DNA of 24,169 nucleotides. It comes from a virus. Numbering within the stretch: position 1 is the first letter of the stretch; every line of letters begins with the position of its first letter. Positions 7,347 through 15,088 of this stretch are shown piece by piece. The DNA lies in the IMG/VR virus record IMGVR_UViG_3300037225_000291, positions 1 through 24,169 of that record, one strand, 5' to 3'. Below the pieces are notes generated by a model. The model was not told the origin of the DNA and did no database searches. It saw nothing but the letters and a program-made list of their open reading frames with translations. The position numbers and the translations under genes were made by a program.

Positions 7347-7775
7347 CTAATTTATAGAGCCCCCAAAGAATTCGTCGAGATCCGCGCAGTCGAAGATCCA
7401 GTCGCGGTCCTTTTCTTCAGTCCCCAGATTGTCGTCGGGGTTCTTGCGGACCCAGCACTCCGCGCATGTGTAGGTCGTGGCGCTGTTGAAATCTTTGATT
7501 GCGATAGGTACGACGCCGGCGTTCGCCTGTTCGTCCAGCAGCGACAGCGCGGAAAACTGGTCGTTGTTCGGCGAGGACTGCATTAATTTGAAGCTGATTT
7601 CCCCGCTCTTGTCGTGCAGGCGCGAGCGCGAAACTTCCCCAAGGCGCCCGACGATCTTTTTGTAAGCGTCCTCGGAGCGTTTCACGGTTATGGATTCCTC
7701 TTTTACCAGGCGGGTCACCGGAATTCCCGCGACAGTAATTCCCCATGATGCGGGGTCGAAAGTTTTTGTTTTCAT
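7347..7775 (-). CDS. Tail tube protein (DUF3277 family)
   Basis: A 142-aa protein that forms the inner tube. It begins with a tube-like beta fold: TFDPASWGITVAGIPVTRL, then SITVKRSEDAYKKIVGRLGEVSRS. It continues with GEISFKLMQSSPNNDQFSAL and the C-terminal RDWIFDCADLDEFFGGS. The signature 'G.....D.W....G..GE..R......G.I...L....P.ND' is that of the DUF3277 tube family, whose usual length is about 140-150 aa. It has AGGAGA as ribosome-binding site and follows the sheath gene, as in other myoviruses. A parS-like palindrome lies in the 50-nt gap between sheath and tube. Confidence 0.87.
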   Translation of the reverse strand: MKTKTFDPASWGITVAGIPVTRLVKEESITVKRSEDAYKKIVGRLGEVSRSRLHDKSGEISFKLMQSSPNNDQFSALSLLDEQANAGVVPIAIKDFNSATTYTCAECWVRKNPDDNLGTEEKDRDWIFDCADLDEFFGGSIN

Positions 7776-7803
7776 GGTTTATCTCCTGAAAAGGTTTACA
7801 AAT

Positions 7804-7819
7804 GGTTTCACGTGAAAAA
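7804..7819. promoter_or_regulatory. parS-like palindrome (possible ParB or other dimeric protein binding site)
   Basis: The gap between the sheath stop (7826) and the tube start (7775) holds GGTTTCACGTGAAAAA. Its core TTTCACGTGAAA (7806-7817) is a perfect 12-bp palindrome. It matches the well-known bacterial ParB site TGTTTCACGTGAAACA at 14 of 16 positions, differing only in the outermost flanks (G for T and A for C). This is direct sequence observation; binding by a host or phage ParB is inference. Confidence 0.5.
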
Positions 7820-7825
7820 CTCGGC

Positions 7826-9418
7826 TTAGATTAACATTCCGGAAATATGGACCGTATGAATTGCCCCGGTATACCAGCACCCGAACTTGATTCCGGACAG
7901 ATTTCGCAACGATTTATCGGAGATCGACCGCAAGGACATGTCCGGAAGGGTGATGTACCACCCCGAGTTTTGCTTCTTGTATGTCGCGCTTGTCGGATCG
8001 TTGTCCGTCCCGTTCGCGGCGATCGCGTTGTTGTCGAAGGCCGTTTTGAAGCTCGGGACCATTGCGTTCATTATCATGGTCGCCCCGTTGATGTCGCCGG
8101 GGACCTTGGGCGTCTGCACAAAGAGCGTCGCGATCCTCGACTGCAAATCCTGGGCAAGCCAGAACTTGAATATGATCTCATCCAGGAAACCGCCATCGCT
8201 GCACACGCCAAAACGCAGCATGGGCTTGTTGGCAATCGTCTGATACGTATTGATGTTCTTCCCGGCCAGACTTGCAATTGGGCTCCCTATACTGTTAAGG
8301 ACCTGCTGCGTGGTGAGAGAGTCTGGTGTTTCACCGAGCAGCGTTTTGAAACATGCCGTATATGATCCGGGCTTGTCGTTCGCGGCAAGCCAGCCGAGAA
8401 GCGCGGCGTCCGAGAACTTCGTAGCTGCGTCGCCTTTATAGATGCCGGCAGTGTTCGCGTAGGCAAGCCCTTTGAAAATCGCCGCCAGTGATGTAGTGTC
8501 CGCTAAAACAGTTTCGTTGATGATGTTGCTGTCAGCCGCGGCGAACAAATGGACCCGCGGTAGCGCGGCAATCGCCGCGGCGACCTTCTCGACCTGAGCG
8601 GCGGTGCGTTCCACTTCCGACACATAAAACCACTCGTCATCGACCAGACGGATTGCCGCAAGCGCGGTATCCAAATCCTCGGTGCGCGCACCGGTCTGCG
8701 AAAACGACATGGCACCCGTAATCCCCGCCAAGTTCCAGGATATTTCCAGCACGACGCCAGTTTTCGGTGTAAAGATGAGCGCGCCAGCAGTGTTGACGCA
8801 TCCGGTGGATGCGGCAAGATAATCTGCAGCCGCAACCAGAATTGCCGCCGCCAATGCCGTGAGCGACGTTTCCGCGTCTGTTGCCCAGGCGTGGCTAGCT
8901 GTTTTCCCGTTCACGGTGACGTAAGCAGTGCCCGCGGTCCAGGTGCCGCCGGCGACCGCCGAATACGCGATCGTGGTGTCGCCGGTACCGGTGCTTAGCG
9001 TCAAGGTACCGCTCGCGGCCGGAATCCCGTTCACCCTGCAAAGCAGCGACGTTTTTGCGGCAATGGTCGCCAGGACGGTGAAATTGAGCCCGCCGCTCGT
9101 GTACACCGCACCGACGGTCGCGTTGGCGGCCGTCACGGTGAGCGTGACCAGTTGGTTGAGCGTGCGAATGCTCGACACGTTTCCGACCTTGACAATCGAC
9201 GGGGCGGGGTTTTGCGCGAAAACCGCCGCGATCGCGGCGAGCGCCGGCGAACCGTCACAGAAATCGGCCGCATAATCGTCGTCGGGTGTGTAACTCGCTA
9301 CGCGGTCTGAAAGGTTAAGATCGTTGGCAAGAATAAGGGGAACGCCAAACCCACCCACGCTCACACCTGCCGCAGCTTCAACAATGTCAATTTTAATCAT
9401 GCTGTCAAGTTCGGACAT
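7826..9418 (-). CDS. Contractile tail sheath protein (DUF3383 family)
   Basis: A 530-aa sheath subunit. The N-terminus (DIVEAAAGVSVGGFGVPLIL), the repeated Ala-rich 'AAIAALPRVHLFAAADSNII' region, FSDAALLGWLAANDKPGSYT and the C-terminus (DMSLRSISDKSLRNLSGIKF, then the GCWYTGAIHTVHISGMLI strand) are DUF3383 features. The protein is longer than the core fold requires. Residues 91-230 carry an Ala/Thr/Gly-rich beta insertion made of two modules, both with relatives in the decoration-like protein at 13358-14443. The insertion probably projects on the outer face of the tail. AGGAGG precedes the ATG with good spacing. Confidence 0.9.
   Translation of the reverse strand: MSELDSMIKIDIVEAAAGVSVGGFGVPLILANDLNLSDRVASYTPDDDYAADFCDGSPALAAIAAVFAQNPAPSIVKVGNVSSIRTLNQLVTLTVTAANATVGAVYTSGGLNFTVLATIAAKTSLLCRVNGIPAASGTLTLSTGTGDTTIAYSAVAGGTWTAGTAYVTVNGKTASHAWATDAETSLTALAAAILVAAADYLAASTGCVNTAGALIFTPKTGVVLEISWNLAGITGAMSFSQTGARTEDLDTALAAIRLVDDEWFYVSEVERTAAQVEKVAAAIAALPRVHLFAAADSNIINETVLADTTSLAAIFKGLAYANTAGIYKGDAATKFSDAALLGWLAANDKPGSYTACFKTLLGETPDSLTTQQVLNSIGSPIASLAGKNINTYQTIANKPMLRFGVCSDGGFLDEIIFKFWLAQDLQSRIATLFVQTPKVPGDINGATMIMNAMVPSFKTAFDNNAIAANGTDNDPTSATYKKQNSGWYITLPDMSLRSISDKSLRNLSGIKFGCWYTGAIHTVHISGMLI
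8954..9148 (-). repeat. Shared Thr/Gly-rich beta module, copy in the sheath
   Basis: Residues 91-155 of the sheath contain AVYTSGGLNFTVLATIAAKT, then ASGTLTLSTGTGDTTIAYS. This corresponds residue for residue, without gaps over most of its length, to residues 11-76 of the decoration-like protein (14216-14413). Nucleotide identity is also visible, for example in the block encoding FTVLATIA. It is a domain copied between two virion proteins, not a simple tandem repeat. Confidence 0.75.
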
Positions 9419-9431
9419 ACGTCCCTCCTGT

Positions 9432-10262
9432 TTAAGAAGATATTTCTATCGCCTGTTGAATTTCATTTTCGAGAGTTATAATGCCGTCTGCCTCAACTGA
9501 TTCGATAACATCAATCGTGCTGCTCCACTCGCTCGTTGTCCTGAAGCGGATATCGAGCAAAGCCCCTTCCTCCGGCATGGTATCAAGGTACTGGTGAGCA
9601 TCGATCACATCTTCAGGCCACACCGGAGTAACGCCGTCTTCCCGCAGGTCTTTGGTAGATTCGGCATCCTGGACCATATCGGAAACTTTATTCATTAGGG
9701 TAAGCGCGTTCACGCCGAAGTAATGCAGATACAGCATAAACTCGCGCTCTCCCGCCTGCCGCCTGCTGCCATTATTGTCGGGCTGAAAAACGGCATCGCG
9801 TCCAATCTTGTGCAATGCCGAAATGCGACCCATGAGAACCGGAGTCGGCCAGCGGTGAATGTCCTGCATGTGCCACACCATTGCCGAGGAACCAGCGGTC
9901 CTGCCTCCTATACCGTTCCAGAGTGGCATGACTGAGTTGATCCACTCATAAATCCTGCGTTGCAGATATTCCTCGTCGAGCTGGGCTATTGCTGCCTTGA
10001 CCCTGGCAACCTCGCTCTGCGTACTGCCGTCAGAGTTCGTGGCAATGCAAGAATAGTTTCCCTCATTGTTGTATGAAAATTCGGAAATCGACATTGAGGC
10101 GGAGGTTTTTCCCTCTATCGCCTGCGCTGCCTGCTGTCCGGTGATGGTTCGCACATACCATTGATAAGATGCGGCGCCGGTGGCCACGATTGAAAGCACA
10201 AGGGCCGCTCCCAGCTTTATACGCTGAGAAACCGGCTGTGTGGTTATTGCTGGGGCGCTCAT
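9432..10262 (-). CDS. Tail terminator / neck protein with N-terminal Ig-like domain
   Basis: A 276-aa protein. Residues 1-88 form an I-set-like immunoglobulin domain: PAITTQPVSQRIKLGAALVL, the strand-C Trp at 35 (YQWY), and the tyrosine corner with Cys72 (YNNEGNYSCIATNSDG). The partner cysteine in strand B is replaced (Ser24), so no disulfide is expected. Residues 95-276 (LQRRIYEWINSVMPLWNGIG, a helical middle, then GALLDIRFRTTSEWSSTIDVIES) resemble tail-terminator or neck proteins of the LIC_12616 type. Order (connector, HK97 gp10-like, short protein, this, sheath) fits the role of capping the tube and sheath. An Ig-like domain on the terminator is unusual and would sit at the neck surface. 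Confidence 0.72.
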   Translation of the reverse strand: MSAPAITTQPVSQRIKLGAALVLSIVATGAASYQWYVRTITGQQAAQAIEGKTSASMSISEFSYNNEGNYSCIATNSDGSTQSEVARVKAAIAQLDEEYLQRRIYEWINSVMPLWNGIGGRTAGSSAMVWHMQDIHRWPTPVLMGRISALHKIGRDAVFQPDNNGSRRQAGEREFMLYLHYFGVNALTLMNKVSDMVQDAESTKDLREDGVTPVWPEDVIDAHQYLDTMPEEGALLDIRFRTTSEWSSTIDVIESVEADGIITLENEIQQAIEISS

Positions 10263-10610
10263 TTAAAAATCCTGCGGGTTTTCTATTTTTGTCACCACAT
10301 ACTCAAAATGCTCGAGCACGCCACTAGTGCAGGGATCCTTGATCGATACCTCGAACCACATACCATCGATTTGTAGCCAGTCTGCCCTCGTCGTTGACGT
10401 CGGAAGATTCAATTCATCCTCTGAAATCACGACATAATTGATTTTATTTCGCTTTCCTTCTTCCAACAGCGCAAGTTGCTGCGCGCTTGCAGGCTGAACT
10501 CCAGCAGCGACAGGCGCATCGGTATACCCACCGGTCGTTGCTTTACCGTATGGCATTGTTTGTGATACAAACCGCCGTCGGGTAAGAGTTTTATTTGCAA
10601 AAAAAAGCAT
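10263..10610 (-). CDS. Putative head-tail joining / neck protein
   Basis: A 115-aa protein. The middle is disordered-looking (KATTGGYTDAPVAAGVQPAS). The C-terminal half is beta-rich (NYVVISEDELNLP, then WLQIDGMWFEVSIKDP and HFEYVVTKIENPQDF), a pattern usual for small head-closure or tail-completion proteins. It starts 2 nt after the stop of the gp10-like gene and ends directly against the Ig-containing gene, so the three are co-translated. I cannot name the family from sequence alone; the role is inferred from place and size. Confidence 0.6.
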   Translation of the reverse strand: MLFFANKTLTRRRFVSQTMPYGKATTGGYTDAPVAAGVQPASAQQLALLEEGKRNKINYVVISEDELNLPTSTTRADWLQIDGMWFEVSIKDPCTSGVLEHFEYVVTKIENPQDF

Positions 10611-10612
10611 TA

Positions 10613-11179
10613 TTACTTATCCAGGCTATTTGTCCAAGTGACCGAATTCAGCTCTTGCGCGGTATCAATCAAAGGCTTTGTCGAGCCGTGTTTTTGTTTT
10701 AATGTGCTCGGTGCATTCTTTTGCCAATGCCCATGAAGTATCGAATTTTTCATTTTGTTTTGCATCCACAAACCCAGCATATCGAGTCCCTGTTTTGGTG
10801 TCAATTTTCCATCCAGGACCTGTTCGTATACTTTTGCCTTAAACGCTTTCAGGTTTTCAAAGTTACCATCAACAGCGGACCGCATTGCGGGGCGCGGTGG
10901 AAGTTTCCAAGGGGACGCCGAGCGTCCCGTCATAATCCCACGCATCGTTTCCGCTTGGGTCTTAGGAACCCCAAACTCATTCCAGGCCGCGATCTTGGCC
11001 ACCTCACCCATATCCTTGCTTTCAACGGGCCCTATTTTATGCCTGCTCGGATAGCCGACCTTTCCGCCTTCAGGAAATCCTACTTTGACGAATGCACCAT
11101 TGATTTCCCTAAGATCGCGGCGAAGTTGCGTGTAGACATTCCCGCCTTTTTCCTCAATTGATATTTTCGGGTGCAACAC
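10613..11179 (-). CDS. Virion morphogenesis protein (HK97 gp10 / Mu gpG-like)
   Basis: A 188-aa neck protein. The motif EVAKIAAWNEFGVPKTQAET (residues 58-77) followed by PPRPAMRSAVDGNF is the classical 'A.....G.....IP.RPF.R.A' signature of the HK97 gp10 / phage virion morphogenesis family, and the C-terminus (TKPLIDTAQELNSVTW) matches the family end 'PLIDTG.L..S...'. These proteins complete the tail or connect it to the head. The start is uncertain: the ORF begins with GTG, directly followed by TTG, with GAGAGG about 12 nt upstream. Base composition looks more AT-rich than the flanking genes, consistent with mosaic exchange. Confidence 0.78.
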   Translation of the reverse strand: MLHPKISIEEKGGNVYTQLRRDLREINGAFVKVGFPEGGKVGYPSRHKIGPVESKDMGEVAKIAAWNEFGVPKTQAETMRGIMTGRSASPWKLPPRPAMRSAVDGNFENLKAFKAKVYEQVLDGKLTPKQGLDMLGLWMQNKMKNSILHGHWQKNAPSTLKQKHGSTKPLIDTAQELNSVTWTNSLDK

Positions 11180-11196
11180 ACAACTTCGCCTCTCGT

Positions 11197-11565
11197 TTAA
11201 CAGGTGCCGCCCGCAGGCCCGCCCGGCACAATAATTCCTATCGTGTTTCCCTCAATCAGCTCCGCGAGCTGGGCCCCATAGGGTGTACTGCACAGATCCG
11301 AGTACCGCCGCATAAGATCGTCCGATACCCTGTACGACTGCGAAACACTGCGCTCCTGCGCCGACACCACCGCACCAGGCGTTCCCGGGCCTGTCTGCGG
11401 GTTCCGCGCGATCATGTGGCACACGCGGAGCGCTACCGCCAACTCGTAATTCTGCCCGAACCGGCTCTGGCTTGTCCGCGATTGCGCTATGGTAGTGAAC
11501 GCAGCAATGCGGGTATCCGCGGCATACGCCGGAGCCAGGGCAGAAATAAGATCGGAAATGCTCAT
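11197..11565 (-). CDS. Head-tail connector protein (DUF4054 family)
   Basis: A 122-aa protein likely to form the ring under the portal. The N-terminus (SDLISALAPAYAADTRIAAF) and the central YELAVALRVCHMIAR match DUF4054. The stretches SVSQSYRVSDDLMRRYSDLC and STPYGAQLAELI also match, where the conserved 'ST.YG..L..LI' ends the fold, and a Gly/Pro-rich tail follows. It lies between an unrecognised gene and the gp10-like gene, the position DUF4054 proteins occupy downstream of DUF2184 capsid genes. Confidence 0.82.
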   Translation of the reverse strand: MSISDLISALAPAYAADTRIAAFTTIAQSRTSQSRFGQNYELAVALRVCHMIARNPQTGPGTPGAVVSAQERSVSQSYRVSDDLMRRYSDLCSTPYGAQLAELIEGNTIGIIVPGGPAGGTC

Positions 11566-11568
11566 GGT

Positions 11569-12108
11569 TTACCTTGCGCGGTCTTCCTTACGAATGCTGG
11601 TTTCAATTGACTTGTACTGCCGTTTGATTGCGGCAAGCACGTTTGACCGCTTTTCAAGCTTGTCAATCTCGGTCAGCGTCGGCATCTTGAAAAGGTTTTC
11701 AATGACGTGAATCTGTTTTTTCTCAAGCGCCTTGACTTCTCCCGCCGGCGCATCTGCCGGAAGAATTCGTGTGCAAAACGCCACCACGTCGAAATCGGGG
11801 AGCTTAACGGATTCCGACACGTTCATGGCCGACCTGGTCGCGTCGATAGCTGAGGTCTCGTCGATTACTTCAATACCAGAGTTCGGATCGGATACTTCGC
11901 AATCCGCTTTGAATGCCGGGCTGTTGAGGAGCTCTTTGGGATGGTTGCCGGTGACGCCGGAAAAAACCGCAATATGTAGGACAGGCGGCTGATACGAAGG
12001 GTCAAACCTGTTTCTGCTCTTGTCTTTGGCAACCTTGTCTTTTTGCTCAGCGGTTTCCGTTGAAACCGTGTACGCGAGTGGATTTGTGGATTTGTTGTTG
12101 AGAATCAT
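11569..12108 (-). CDS. Unrecognised protein between capsid and connector genes
   Basis: A 179-aa soluble protein that I do not recognise. It has no membrane segment or signal peptide. The N-terminal 35 residues are polar and lysine-rich (ETAEQKDKVAKDKSRN). A short beta-like stretch (PPVLHIAVFSGV) follows, then an acidic middle part and a C-terminal helical part (LEKKQIHVIENLFKM, then KLEKRSNVLAAIKRQYKSIE). It is the first gene after the terminator behind the capsid gene and has a strong CCGGAGG ribosome-binding site. Its place next to the DUF4054 connector suggests a head-completion or minor structural role, but that is positional inference only. Confidence 0.75.
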   Translation of the reverse strand: MILNNKSTNPLAYTVSTETAEQKDKVAKDKSRNRFDPSYQPPVLHIAVFSGVTGNHPKELLNSPAFKADCEVSDPNSGIEVIDETSAIDATRSAMNVSESVKLPDFDVVAFCTRILPADAPAGEVKALEKKQIHVIENLFKMPTLTEIDKLEKRSNVLAAIKRQYKSIETSIRKEDRAR

Positions 12109-12140
12109 AATAGAACCTCCGGGATTCTATGGGTTTGTTT

Positions 12141-12171
12141 AAAAAGCCCCGGAACCATTCGGCTCCGGGGC
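12141..12171 (-). terminator. Intrinsic terminator after the major capsid gene
   Basis: On the minus strand GCCCCGGAGCC-GAAT-GGTTCCGGGGC (12171-12146) folds into an 11-bp stem with one G-U pair and a 4-nt loop. It is followed by TTTTT (12145-12141) and further T-containing sequence. It begins about 20 nt after the capsid stop. It would end, or partly end, the head transcription unit that starts at 15841. Confidence 0.88.
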
Positions 12172-12190
12172 GGAAAGTTCACCTCCGCAG

Positions 12191-13294
12191 CTAGGTCGAC
12201 GGGACTGACAGTTCCAGGATCAAGATGGACATGGGATACTGCGAAATCACGCCACCGACCTTGGCATGGCACGGGATCAACCACTCCAGGTTCTTTTCCT
12301 GGGGCGGCAGCTGCTCGAACGGCTGCGGGATATGGTACTGCAATTTGTCCGGGCTCCGCTTGTAGAACACGGCGACGTTGGTGCTTGTCGTCATGTCTGT
12401 GGGCGTCGACGGCCGCGGGCAAACCGCGTTGAGGTCGATCACGTACTCGATTTCCTTAACGCTCGGGTTGTGGGCAAGGAAATAGTCGGCCACGGTTGTG
12501 AACCCTGCGACCGTTCCCGATCCGCCGCCGCCAACCGGCAGCACGAACGGCGTTGTCGTGATTGCAACATATTCCGCGAAGGGCAGGAGGCAAGTGTCCG
12601 GCATTTCCACTGTGTTGGTGAGGGTGCCCTGCAGCGCGACAGCGTTCACCAGGTCCGCGTACATATATGCTGCATTTCCGGCGTTTGTCGTTGTCCAGAG
12701 GCCGTAGGCGGGCCGCGCGATAATCGCGTTGGGCTGGTACACCAGGCCGATGAGTCCGCCATACGTCGGGTCGTTTGCGCGTCCTAGGAAACCGATCTTG
12801 TTGAGCGTCTGCTCGTAATCCATGCGCGTCGCTTCCGCTTCCATCATTTCAAGCGGCACGTTCGCAAACTTCGCGGAGCGTATTTCGTCGAGGTTGTAGC
12901 CATAGGACCCGCCGAAGGCAAGGATCGGCCTGCGCACTTCGCTTGCCTTGACCGATGTGCGGGGCAGATCGTTCGCATAATTGGAAATGAGGCTGAAGGA
13001 GCCTGCGCGGTCGTACATCCTGAAGGTAATGGTTGTTGCGCCGGGACCTGCTTCGCTGTTGACCGGGATCAGGCGCGTGGCCTTGTATTCCGGATACTGC
13101 TTCCAGAATATCTTGGTCATGATGTGTTCGAGCTGACGCGAGAAAAACATGTTATAGCCCTCGGCGTCCTGCGAGTATCCGGGCCGCGTGCGAACGTCCC
13201 TCTTCCACATCTCGTCGAGCGAGTCCGAGTGGAAAGAGACCTTGAAACTCTCTCCCGGCTTCTTGGGTTCGTAATCCAGATTAAACGTGTTCAT
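12191..13294 (-). CDS. Major capsid protein (DUF2184 family)
   Basis: A 367-aa capsid subunit. It has an N-terminal arm (residues 1-30), a P-domain-like region with the long helical segment YNMFFSRQLEHIMTKIFWKQ, and a Tyr/Arg-rich part, YGYNLDEIRSAKFANVPLEM. This is followed by the family-typical MEAEATRMDYEQTLNKIGFLG and NDPTYGGLIGLVYQPN. The C-terminal AHNPSVKEIEYVIDLNAVCP and PDKLQYHIPQPFEQLPPQEK are also typical. All are features of the DUF2184 / major capsid family with the HK97 fold. Neighbours agree: protease/scaffold and decoration-like genes upstream and DUF4054 downstream. AAAGGA precedes the ATG, and a strong terminator follows the gene. Confidence 0.9.
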   Translation of the reverse strand: MNTFNLDYEPKKPGESFKVSFHSDSLDEMWKRDVRTRPGYSQDAEGYNMFFSRQLEHIMTKIFWKQYPEYKATRLIPVNSEAGPGATTITFRMYDRAGSFSLISNYANDLPRTSVKASEVRRPILAFGGSYGYNLDEIRSAKFANVPLEMMEAEATRMDYEQTLNKIGFLGRANDPTYGGLIGLVYQPNAIIARPAYGLWTTTNAGNAAYMYADLVNAVALQGTLTNTVEMPDTCLLPFAEYVAITTTPFVLPVGGGGSGTVAGFTTVADYFLAHNPSVKEIEYVIDLNAVCPRPSTPTDMTTSTNVAVFYKRSPDKLQYHIPQPFEQLPPQEKNLEWLIPCHAKVGGVISQYPMSILILELSVPST

Positions 13295-13357
13295 GTTCGG
13301 TCCTTTCGAGAAATTTTATTGTTTGTTGCCTGTTCTCTGTCGTGTCTGAACTACTCC

Positions 13358-14443
13358 TTATTTCGTCTGAACGACCGCGAGGCCATTGTTGGCGTCCGTG
13401 CAGCCCTGGAAGAAATACCAGTTAGGCACGAGCACGCAGGTGCCGCCGTCGCTGTCGTTCCGGAGACCGCCGCGAACCGCGGTATACGCAACGCCGCCGA
13501 TTGTCGTGGTCCCGTCCTGAAGCCGGACATAGACGGGATCATTGGGCTGTACCGCAACTTCCGAGAAAACCCAGATACGACCGATGCTCATGCAGTTTAC
13601 AACGTCGTTGGCTTTGTAGCTGAGCACCAGCGTGCCGAGGTCCTGCTCTTTACCCTGCGTCTGCATGGACAGGCCAAGAACCAGGTCGGTTGTGTCGAGG
13701 GTGATCGTCCCAGTAAGCCCCGTGGAATGTATCGTTACCGCCCAGCTGGTAATCAGGCAGTCGAGACCATCCTTAGAATAGATGTCGAATGTCTTGTACG
13801 TAGTATCGCTCGCGTCAATATCCGCATCGTCGATCATTTCCATTGCTTCGAGTGCCGTGCAAATAGCGGCGGCATCCGTCGCCGGCGTTCCACTCATAGT
13901 AACTGCCGCCATGGAGGTTCCGTTTACCTTGAGGTTAAGAACGTCACCGCTTACGAAATTTGCACTTAGGACAAGCTGGGCATGATTGGCGCGCGGCAAC
14001 CTGGCAACAAACTGGCCGGGCGTGCTATATGACGGCATCCGGACGATGCCGAGCCCGAGGCCGATGGTTTCGTAGGCGACAGGCGAAACCACATCTTTGA
14101 CTTCCGCAATGTCGAAGGGCATTCCCACGATGCCGACCTTCGCGTATTCCGAATAGTCGCTCTGGCCTTCTATGCCGGAAGGGTTGAGCGCGTCGGTGCC
14201 ATAGGCGTCGGTCAAAACCGCGAGGCTGAAGGTAATCGTTGAGTCCCCGGTACCGCTTACCTTCGTCAAGGTCCCCGATGCCTCCGGGGTCCCGCTTGCT
14301 GTTGCTTTCAGTGTGGTCTTTGACGCGATGGTTGCCAGGACCGTGAAAGAGCAGCTGTTATTGGTGTAGACTGCGCCGGCAGTTGCGCTTGCGCTGGAGA
14401 CCGTAAAGGTCGCGAGCTTCGGCTGAAATCTTTTGATCGTCAT
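13358..14443 (-). CDS. Putative head decoration / cement protein with inserted beta modules
   Basis: A 361-aa protein between scaffold and capsid genes, the usual place of the decoration (cement) protein. The probable core is split. Residues 90-155 (KVGIVGMPFDIAEVKDVVSP then YETIGLGLGIVRMPSYSTPG) and the C-terminal part (IGRIWVFSEVAVQPNDPVYV, then VAYTAVRGGLRNDSDGGTC) resemble structural cement proteins. Residues 11-76 and about 160-235 are Thr/Ala/Gly-rich beta modules with counterparts in the tail sheath insertion. The usual cement protein is shorter, so the modules look like additions. GAAGGAG lies at good distance from the ATG. The cement assignment is moderate; that it is a virion protein is likely. 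Confidence 0.7.
   Translation of the reverse strand: MTIKRFQPKLATFTVSSASATAGAVYTNNSCSFTVLATIASKTTLKATASGTPEASGTLTKVSGTGDSTITFSLAVLTDAYGTDALNPSGIEGQSDYSEYAKVGIVGMPFDIAEVKDVVSPVAYETIGLGLGIVRMPSYSTPGQFVARLPRANHAQLVLSANFVSGDVLNLKVNGTSMAAVTMSGTPATDAAAICTALEAMEMIDDADIDASDTTYKTFDIYSKDGLDCLITSWAVTIHSTGLTGTITLDTTDLVLGLSMQTQGKEQDLGTLVLSYKANDVVNCMSIGRIWVFSEVAVQPNDPVYVRLQDGTTTIGGVAYTAVRGGLRNDSDGGTCVLVPNWYFFQGCTDANNGLAVVQTK
14216..14413 (-). repeat. Shared Thr/Gly-rich beta module, copy in the decoration-like protein
   Basis: Residues 11-76 contain AVYTNNSCSFTVLATIASKT, then ASGTLTKVSGTGDSTITFS. They align without obvious gaps to residues 91-155 of the sheath (8954-9148). A second, weaker shared segment follows in both proteins: VNG plus a Thr/Ala-rich helix, near 13739-13948 here and 8729-8941 in the sheath. 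Confidence 0.75.
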
Positions 14444-14509
14444 ATTTGAACTCCTTCAAAAGGTGGTTGGAATTTCTGTTTTACGTTCTTACTTTTTGCT
14501 CTCCTCTGC

Positions 14510-15088
14510 CTAGCTCTTTTTCACCGACATTGAGCAGGGCTGCTTGTAGGCATCTTGCAGCATGGTGTTCGCGTTCTTCTGGTCCTTGTCGTCCACGTCT
14601 TCGCCGTCGCCCTTGTCCATAGATGTGGCGGCCCTGCGCTGCTTGGCGAGAGCGGACCTGCGCTGCTCGGTGTCGCCGGACTTGATTGCAGCGTCGAACA
14701 TTGCGCCGACGTAATCGGCGCTCTTTCCGTCCATGTTCATTTCGGGGAAAACCTTTTTGATGACGAGCAGACGGATCTCGGCGTCCGTCTTTCCCTTGAG
14801 GTCGGCGGCATCGCACACGAGCACGGCGCTTTCGACAAGCGCGATCCTGGCGGCAACGCCGTCCTGGATGAGCTTGTTGGTGTCGATTGCCTTCAGCTTG
14901 ACCACTTCCGATTTTGCCGCATCCCGCTCAGCGGTCACCGAGTCGAGCGAGGTTTTCGCGGTTGCCTTGTCCTGTGTCAGGGTGTTGACCGTAGCCTGCG
15001 AGGTACCGAGATCGGTACGCGCCTTGACCAGCGCGTTTACGATTGATTCCGGGGCGTCGATTTCTACTCCGTCGAGATTGTACTTCAT
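14510..15088 (-). CDS. Internal in-frame start: separate scaffold protein
   Basis: This is the same frame as the DUF2213 protein, starting at Met197 (MKYNLDGVEIDAPESIVNAL), and gives a 192-aa acidic, coiled-coil protein without the protease domain. It has the layout of lambda C/Nu3 and of similar phages, in which excess scaffold is made from inside the protease gene. The evidence is the ribosome-binding site AAAGGAG with a 7-nt spacer to ATG, better than that of the full-length gene, and the domain border at this point. Whether both proteins are made is inference. Confidence 0.7.
   Translation of the reverse strand: MKYNLDGVEIDAPESIVNALVKARTDLGTSQATVNTLTQDKATAKTSLDSVTAERDAAKSEVVKLKAIDTNKLIQDGVAARIALVESAVLVCDAADLKGKTDAEIRLLVIKKVFPEMNMDGKSADYVGAMFDAAIKSGDTEQRRSALAKQRRAATSMDKGDGEDVDDKDQKNANTMLQDAYKQPCSMSVKKS

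Noticed and set aside
13124-13969. Long plus-strand open frame (281 codons) opposite capsid and decoration genes
   Set aside because: It is antisense to well-supported genes. It crosses the gap between them, and its translation has no recognisable domain.
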